A stretch of 64,000 bases of DNA from JBDHWG01 sp046328505. GTDB taxonomy: Bacteria; Chloroflexota; Anaerolineae; Epilineales; JAHCIE01. Below the pieces are notes generated by a model that ran no database searches, was not told the DNA's origin, and saw only the letters and a list, made by a program, of their open reading frames with translations. The DNA lies in contig JAXLWL010000002.1 of assembly GCA_046328505.1 (NCBI GenBank), positions 744,001-808,000 on the forward strand. The letters are read 5' to 3'. Positions 36,700-45,600 of the stretch are shown piece by piece; position 1 is the first letter of the stretch; each line of letters starts with the position of its first letter. The translations under genes and the position numbers were made by a program.

Positions 36700-39600
36700 C
36701 TAGTTGAGGCGGAAGAGCGACGGGATCGTCTGCCCGATGCTCAGCTTGACGTACAGGGCGTAGCAGCCCTTCGTCGTTGGCAGCTTCCAGTTGAACACCC
36801 ACAGCTTCTGGAGCGCATCGTACTTCGGATTCGTGCCGGCCACGAAGCCGCCGGCGGCCGGGTACGTGTCGCTGTAGTCCGGTACGGCCGCGCCGCACGT
36901 CATGGGTGTGTAGCGCGCCCCGACGATGGATAGGGATGTGACTGCCGCGCCTGAACCGTTCGCCATGCCCCACTTGACCGGCGTGGACGGCGTGCCGGAG
37001 CCGGGCAGGACCAGGTTGTTCACGCCCGGCGGCGCGACGTTCGGCGAGACGAAGGTGGGCCGGTAGCCGACCTTGATGATGGTCGCGACGGGCTTCTCCT
37101 TGTTGTTCGCCTGGTCGCGGCTGGCAACATACAGCGTGTGGCTCCCGACAGCGCTGATGTCCGCGCCGGCGCCGCTGTAGGCGCAGCCGGCCTGTATCGC
37201 GTCGAACGAGGCGGGCGCGCTGGCGGGGTCCAGGATGCAGCGCGTCTCAACCACGCCGGTGCCGGGCGGGCCGTCCGTCGCCGTCACCGTCGCGTGCACC
37301 GTGAACGGGTACCACCCGTTGGTGCCACTCGGCAGCCCGGGCGTCACGCCGACGCCGGATACCGGCGGGGCGTTGTCCACGAAGATCGTCACCGTCGCCA
37401 CGTTCGAGTCACTCTCGCCATCGCTGGCCTTGAAGGTGAAACTGTCCGAACCCCCGTAGCGCGTGTCAGGCACGTAGGTCAGGTTTGGCGCGACGCCGGT
37501 CAACACACCGTGGGCCGGCGTGCGCACGACCTGGTACGTCAACGGGTCGCTGTCTGTGGCCGTGAGCGTGAGGGCGGTCGGCTGGTTGGGGATGACGGCG
37601 ATGTTCTGGTTTTGCGCGACAGGCGCGACGTTGACCACCGTCCACGTGAGCTTCGCCGGCGCGCCCACATTGGATGAAGCGTCCCGGGCGCGCACCTGGA
37701 AAGTGTGCGGGCCGGAGACGAGCCTGGTGTATCCCTGGGGGCTGGCGCACGGCGCGAAGGCGGCCCAGTCGAGGGAGCACTCGAAGCTCTTGGCCGTGGT
37801 GTCGCCGCTGAAGGTGAAGGTCGCGTCGCGGCTCTGGCTCGGGTTGGACGGACAGGCGGTGATGTTGACATCCGGCTGCCCCGCCGTCACGTTCCAGCTG
37901 AAGCTGGCCGGCGACAGGTCCACGTAACCGGCCGAGTCGACGGCGCGGACGCTGAACGTGTGGGCGCCTTTGCTCAGGCCGCCATAGGTTAGCGGGCTGA
38001 CGCAGCGGACGAACCTGTCGTCGTCGAGCTTGCACTCGAACCCACCTACGCTGCGCCCCCCCGGCGTCCCGACGAACTTGAACGTGGCAGTGTTAACGCT
38101 GCTCGGGTTAGGCGGGCTGCCGGTGATCTGCGTATCCGGCGCGTCCGAAACCGACAGGTTCGTCGAGACGACCGCGTTGACCGTCGTGGACTGGCCGGAG
38201 AAGTCAATGGCGCGAACGGTGACGGGGATCGTCCGACCTTCCGGGTCGGTGACGGGCAGGGCGATCTGCCACGTCCCGCCGCCGAAGTTGGCGTCGGTGA
38301 AGGCGCTGCTGTCCACCCGCACCTGCACCGCTGCGAGGCCGACGGTATCGTTGGCCGTGCCGTGGAAGCGTAGGATGCCGCTGCCCGGCACGTAGGTGGC
38401 GTCCACGCCCAGCGTCGTCGTGTCAATAGTCGCCGTCGGCGGTTGCTTGTCCAGGATGAACGTCTTCGGCGTGAGGTCCGTCTGGGTTCCGCCCGTCCAA
38501 TCGGTCGCACGCGCCGTCAGGGTGTGCTGGCCTTCGCTCGCCACGGTCACCGTGACGGTCTGCTGGGTCAGCGTGACGTTGTCGGCCTGGGCGAACGAGA
38601 CCGTCGCCACGTCGGTGTTGTCGAGGGCCACGATGATCTGCTTCAGCGGCTGGCTGGACTGGGCCGCCACGGAGACGTTCACCGCGCCGGTCGAGGCGAC
38701 GTAACTCCCATCGGTGGGCGACACCACCACCGCCGTCGGCGGGCCGGCTGGCGCCGCCGACGGCGCTGCCGCCTCGACCTCCGCGCTGCCCGCCACGGCA
38801 GCGTCGGACGTCTTGACTGCGGCTTGGCCGTCACTCTGAGCCGTCTCCACCGTCGCCGGCTCGGCTGCGGCCGCATCCACACTCTCCGCCGCCGACTTGC
38901 CCTGGGACGGGAGCGCCTCCGTCGGCTCCGACGTGAACACCGGCACCTCGGACGAGATCGCCAGGCCCGTGTCAGCCTTAGCGGCTGGCGCGGAAGCCGG
39001 CCCCGCCTTCTCCTCCACCAGCGACAGGGGCGCGGCGCCCGTGACCTGGATGGCCGTCGTGCCGGGCGTGCTCACCGTTGTGCAGTGGCCGTAGATGTCG
39101 CATGCGCTGGCGGTGGCGGCCGGCGTCTGGGTCGGCACCCACAGGGTATAGGTGTTCGCCAGCCCGTTCAGCGCGGTCCAGTCGGGGAACAACGCCTGCA
39201 AGCCCGGGTTGTTCTCGAACGAGCGCGTGGGCGGCCGCAGGGCGTTGCCCGGGCACTTGAAGCTCGATACGTCCAGATATCGGTCCACGGCCGCGCACGT
39301 GAACTTCACCTCGTAATACGTCACATTCGCGCCACGGCTGACGTAGGAGGCGCCTGTAGGCGTCGCTGTCATCACCACGCGGGGCGCCTGGGTATCAATG
39401 ATGCCGCGCCAGGCGTTGGCGTTGCGGCGGACGTTGCCCAGCCTGTCGGTTCCCCGCAGGTCTATCTGATACTGCCCTTCCAGCGTGGCCGGGATGCCGT
39501 AGCTCCAGCCGCTGTTGACCGCGCCCGGTTGTGTCAGGGTCGTCGGGTACCACGTCGGGTTGCTGTTCTGCCGCTGCGTTTCGGCCTGCTCGACCGGCAC

Positions 39601-42600
39601 GAAGCCGATCTCCAGCGTCTGCACGCCGGCGCCGCCAGTGTCCGTGACGACGCCCGTGACGGTCAGCGTGTCCTTGATGGTTGTGCGCGTCGCGTCCGCC
39701 AGGTTGAAGGCGGCTTCCGGCCCGTCGCTGTCCACGAGCAGCGTCCCGCTCGCGGCGGTGTCCGATGTCTGGTTGCCCACCTTGTCCGCCGCGCGCACGG
39801 ACACGCTGTAGGGGCCGGTCGCGTCCTGCACGCCGGCCAGGAGGGCATACGTGATCGTCCACGTATTGCCGCTGACGCTGGCCGTCTGCCAGCCGGCGCC
39901 CAGGGCATTGTTGTCCGTTCCCTGCAGGCGCACCCCGACCGACTGCACGCCGCTGCCGGGCTTCGTTCCGCTCGCCGGGTCGCTCACCGTACCGCTCATC
40001 TGGACGGTCCATGCGCCATTCCCGTTTCTCGCGGGCTGGACGGGCGCGGCGGGCGTGTTGAGCGTGACCTGCGGCGGCGTGCTGTCGCCGATGATGGTGA
40101 TACCAGGGCCTGGCGTTTCGACGTTACCGACGTTATCGGTCGCCCGCGTCTGAATGGTATACGGGCCGTCGGTGACCTGGAGCGGGTAGGTCCAGGTTGC
40201 GGCGCCGGCCGCGGTCTGCCACGACCCGCCGTTGACGATGACATCCACGCGGTTCACGCCGGAGGTCGCGTCGCTGGCCGTACCGCCGATGATGAGCGTC
40301 CGTGGGCTGGCGTTGGGTCCGCCCTGGACGTACTGGTTGTTCGCCTGGGAGGTCACAGCGGACGTGGGCGCGTCGGCGTCCACCGTTAGCTTGAGGTTGC
40401 TGCCGGCGGTGAGCTTGCCGCCGCGGGTATCCGACTGGCTGAGGCGGAGCTTGGTCCACAAAACGCTGCTAGTGTCGAATTGCGCTCGCAGGGCGACGCA
40501 GTACGACTGGAGGCTGTTGCTGTACATCGCCCCCACCGTGTCGGCGCCCAGGACTACGTTGTAGAGCAGGAGGTTGTCCAACGCGCCGCGGAGGAAGCGG
40601 GCATTGCTGCGGTCGCCGCCGACGCGCAGGTCCGTCATCGCATTCAGGGTCGTCGTACTGAGCGTGCCGCTGGCGTCGGGGGTTGTATTCCCATCGAGAT
40701 ACAGGGCGATAGCGCCGCTGGCTTGCTGGCGCGCCAGCACCACGAGATGCCACTGGCCGTCGTCTATGGCAGTCGCGCCGGTGACGGTTGCGCCTGTGCC
40801 GATCTGGAAGGTCGGCTTGCCGTTGCTCAGGCGCAACGCGAAGCCGTTCGCCTGTTCTGCGCCGCCGTCCACCAGCATGGCGTTGTTGGCGGCGCCTGCG
40901 TCGGCCTTCACCCACACAGCGATGCTGAAGTCGTTCGGCAAAGTCGTATAGACGGTGAGGAGGTCGTTGCTGCCGTCGAACGCGGCGGCGTAGTCGGACG
41001 CGGGCGAGCCGACCGCGAAGCCGTTGTTGTCGACCGCGCCGGCGACGCCGGCCGCCGGACAACCCGACCCGGAGCACGTCGCGTTGTTGTTGTTGCCTGA
41101 GCTATCGGCGAAGGAAGTCGCGCCGGGCGCCTCCTCAAACCGCAGCTCCACCGCTGGGACCGAGGCGGGCGCCGGGCACGCCAGGGCGCCGGACGCGAGA
41201 TTGGCGTTGTAGCCGTAATACTGGGACTGGACCTTGGGGAAGCTCATCGCCGTCGCCGGAACGGTCAAGGGCGTGAGGTCGTCGGCCTTCAACACATCAA
41301 TCTGGAGATTTGACGTGTCCCAGGCAGGACTCGGATTCTGGATCACGCTATAGTCCACGAAAGAGCCGACCATCCAGCCCCGCGTCACGGGGTTGTAGAC
41401 TACCTTGACCTGGGACAGGGGCCGGGCCACCTCGCGAGTGGCCGACGGGCTGAGGCTGCCGAGGCTAGAATACAGGTTGGTCTGGCCGTAGGGCGATTGG
41501 ATGTTGCCGGTGTTCGTGAGATACCCCAGGAGCCAGCGGCCGCTGTTGGGGTCATAGGCCAGGCTGGGCGTCGGGTCTCTGTACTGCGTCGAAGTGGTGC
41601 CGGTAATCGGCGCCGCATCGGTGGCCACCACCTGGTTACGCAGGCCGGTGTTGCCGCCTGTGCGGGTGAAATCCGACAGGGAGATGTTGTTGGGGCTGAG
41701 CGCATCATGCATCGCCACCCGATAGCGGTCCCCCACCCAGGCAACGCCCGACCTCAGGCTGCCAAGGGAGTCTGTGTCCGTGAAAGCCTGCTGCACCTGC
41801 ACCACCGCGTTGGCGTTGCTGCCCGTGGTGTTGCCCGCGTTGTCGAAGGCGCGCGTCGCCAGGTAGCGCGTGCCGACCGTGCCGTCGGCGGCGACCGAGT
41901 TCGTCTCGTAAGCGACCAGGAAGCCGTCGCCGTCGCTGGCGACAGTCGGGCGCCGGCTCTCCAGCGAGCCGGTCGTCGTCGCCCCGCTGGGGCGCGGGAA
42001 GGCGAGGGTCTTCTGGACGACGCCGTTCGAGTTGACCAGGGCGCCGCCGATCAGGTTGTGGTCCTTGACGCCGACCGTCACGTCCAGCTCGATCTTGCTC
42101 TGGGACTCAGGGTCCGAGCGGACCGTGCCGTCGAAGACCCACACGCCAGATTGGCTATCCGGCTTGACCCCGCGCGCGTCAATGTACTGTTGATTGGCCG
42201 CGCTGAAGTCGGCCAGATTGTCGTTCTCATAGATGTAGAGGCTGGTGTTACCGCAGAAGTTGACGGTGACGGGGAAGCCGCCGGCGTTCGGCCCGGCTTG
42301 CTGCCCCGACGTCATGTCCATGAGGCTCTGGTTCGGGCTGTTCCACACGATATAGCTGTACCCGTTGCCGGACGGCGGCCAGCTAGTGCCGCTCGGGACG
42401 GCATAGATGACCGGCTCGATGCCACTGGTGCCATGATCGGAACCGGCCACGTCCACCTTGAGCGAGTTGATGGTGAGCGTGTTGCAGTTGTCGAACTCGT
42501 CCCACACCGCCAGGCCCGTGCCCCGGTTGTTGAAGGCAATCTGAGGGGCGTTCGTGTTGCGCAGGGTGGGGGCCGCGTCGGTCGGGCTGGTCGCCAGGGG

Positions 42601-45600
42601 GTTCGCCGCCCCACTCGGCACGGCGTAGACCTGGTCGAGGCCCTGCTGGCGGTAGTAGTACGGCGTGATGAGCGCCGACAGTAGGAAACTGTCCTGGCGA
42701 TCCACCCGCGAGGCGGACGCGCCGGTGAACCAGGCCTTGAGCGGGTTCGCAAAGCCGCTGAGGGGTGTCTCGTTCTGGGGTCTGGCGAAGCTCCAGGTGG
42801 GCGTTCCCGTCGGCGCCAGGCGCGCCCGCACCGAGCTGGTGATAGTGTCGGTCTCGGTAGCGGCTCCAGCGCTGACGGTGAGGGTGGTCTGCTGGGTGAC
42901 GGTCTGCGCCGTGCTGAAGTTGACAGGGTCAAAGGCCAGCCCGACCGGCGGCTGCGCGCCACCCAGGGCGGCGGGCGCGACAACGTCGAGGACGCTGGGC
43001 GCGATGGCGGCGCTCGACACCACGGTCGTGGTATAGACCAGGCTCTGGCCCGGCCTCACGAAGCGGTCCACGTCGTTGACGTCGGTGGAGACTTTGACCG
43101 GCGGCACGTTGGCGACGAGGGGGTTGTAGGGGACGCCGTTGCTGTCCGCCTGGCTGCGAAGCTGGTACTCGGCCAGGTCGCTGATGCCGTCACCGTCGGT
43201 GTCCGGCGAGAGTGGGTTGGGGGAGACGTGGACGGTCAGGGCCGTGGCGCCGCCGATGTTGACGTCCCAGCCGCCGGCCCAGATGGGCTTGCCGTTCGCG
43301 TCCAGCTTCGGCTTGCATGTCGCGGTGTCGTAGACCTGGTGCCAGACTTCCTGGCCGTCGGGGATGCCGTCGTTGTCGGTGTCGGCGTTGGCCGGGTCGG
43401 TACCGAGCATGGCTTCCTGGTAGTCGGTCAGGCCGTCGCCGTCGGTATCACACGACGTGGGCGAGTAGCCGACCCCACTTGCCCGCTGCTGAAGCTCCCA
43501 GGCGTCGGAGAGGCCGTCGCCGTCGGCGTCCCAGGTCGTGTCGTCCGGGTCGAGGCCGCCGTGGGAGACAGACAGCAGACCGTCGCCGTCGGCGTCGGGG
43601 AGGGACTTGAAGGCGGGGTCCCAGCCCTGGGCCAGGCCACCATCACCCCGGCTGCTCATCGTCATGAAGTCGTTCAGCGTCGCCGGGAAGATGTCGAACT
43701 TGAGGCTGTCCATCAGCGTGGAGCTGTTGCCGGTGAACGTGCGCACGTAGCAGATCGGGATGGCGATGAGCAGGAAGCACTCGTAGGCCGGGAAGGCGTG
43801 GCCCTCGTTGAGGTAGAACGAGACGGGCTTATTCAACCCCGCCGACGACAACGGCAGCGCGCTGAGTGTCGTTGTTGTGTTGGCCGTGGCCTTGTACATA
43901 GGCGACAGGAGGTACGTGTGATCCTGGCTTACGCCGGTCCACTCACCTTTCATCTGGTCGCGGTCCACGCTCACCGTCGCCCCGACGCCGCCAGTTAGAC
44001 TATAGCGCACCGTGCTGGACTTGATGTTGTCCTCGGAGAACAGGTACATGTAGTCGTAGATGTAAATGCCCTGGTTCGCGTCCACATCCTTGTGGACGAC
44101 GTGGGTGGTGATGGGCATGGTCACCGTGATCGTGTTGCCCGCCGTGAAGCCTTTACTCGGGTCACCGAGCGCAGTGTGGGGGCTGCCGGGCAAGATGAGG
44201 TCGCCCTGGCCTGACGCATCCTTGTGGTTGGTATCCACCATCAGGTCGTAGTTGTAAAGGAGATAGGCAATCCCTTTGACTGCCGCTGCCCCCAGCGTAA
44301 AGCACTGCCCGTTGAACCCATTCACGTTTTTCAGCGCATTCACGCCGGCTTCGCAGATGACCGTGAGCAGGGCGTCAATGGCGGCGATGATGGCGACGAT
44401 GATGCCGCCGATGAGCGTCGCCGACAGGGCGAAGAGGATCACCGCGTAGATGAGGGCGGCGACGGCCTCGAAAAAGGCCTGGTTGAGAGCCGGGCTGCCG
44501 ACTGGTAAACCGCTCGTCGCGGCAGTGTAGATGAACATGATCGAGGTGGCCAGGACAGAGATCGCCAACCCGACCACGTTGAAAATCTTGGCGATGCGGC
44601 CGATTTTCTCCACATTCTTGAGCGCATCAATAATGGTCACCACGCCATTCTTGATGATCTGGTTGAGGCTGATGATCGGCAAGACGATGGTGAACGTGAT
44701 ATTGAACGCCAGAGCAATCGCGCCCACGACAGACTTGGCCGTCGCCGGGATGTTGGGGATCAAGTCGAGAATCTGGCTGGCCACCGTCATCACGGCGCCG
44801 GTGACCGCCAGCGGCGCCAGGCGGAAGAGCAGCAGCTTGAACCTGTTGGTCTGGATCGTCTTGAGATTGGTTGCTGCCAGCTTGGCGTTCTTCCCTGGAG
44901 AGTTCTTTGCGAGTTCGATGCCCTTCTTCATGGTCTCCGCAAAGTCCCACACCGATCCCCCGACACCACTCTTGTCGAAGGCGGCGGTGAGCGGGGCATT
45001 GAAGACGCGCAAGACCGCCTGCGACGCAATCAGCCCGACAGTCGCCTGGCCGGCGAAGCTGTAGTCGAGGCGCGCCTTTGTCATGCTCGCCGTCTCCAGC
45101 GCCCCGCCTGGAATGATAATCTGAGAGCCTCTTTGCACCGGGCCGTTGAAGCCGCTGCTGAACCCTGTGAAGTAGAGCTGGGTGAGCATCAGGCGGTCGG
45201 CGACAAACTCGGCGGTATCGTTGGGGTTGGACGAGAGGGCGTTAGCGTAGCGCGCCTCCAGCTCCGCCCAGTAGTCGTCGAGGGCGCACGGCTGCCACTT
45301 CAGCGCCCCTGTCGCCGTGGCGCAATACGCCGTCCACTTCAGGCCCGCCATGACTGTCACCGCCTCCGCCGGCTTGCCGGCCGGCGCCATGTCCATGCTC
45401 AGGCTGGCCCCGCTCAGGCCCGCGTATCCGCCCGTCCTGAGATCATCCAGGGTGAGGGTGCGGGCGCTGCTCTCCTGGGCGTACAGGAGCAGCGGCTTGA
45501 TGGTGCGGTCGGCGGTGGCCGCGGTGGCGAAGTTCCCCAGGATGGTGTTCGTCGTGGTCATCACCGTCGTGGCGACGGCCGCATCAAGGGTCGAATACGC

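Noticed and set aside
38443..40389. A 648-codon plus-strand frame antisense to the giant surface protein
   Set aside because: Arg/His/Gly-rich product typical of the reverse strand of GC-rich coding DNA; no ribosome site or family pattern.
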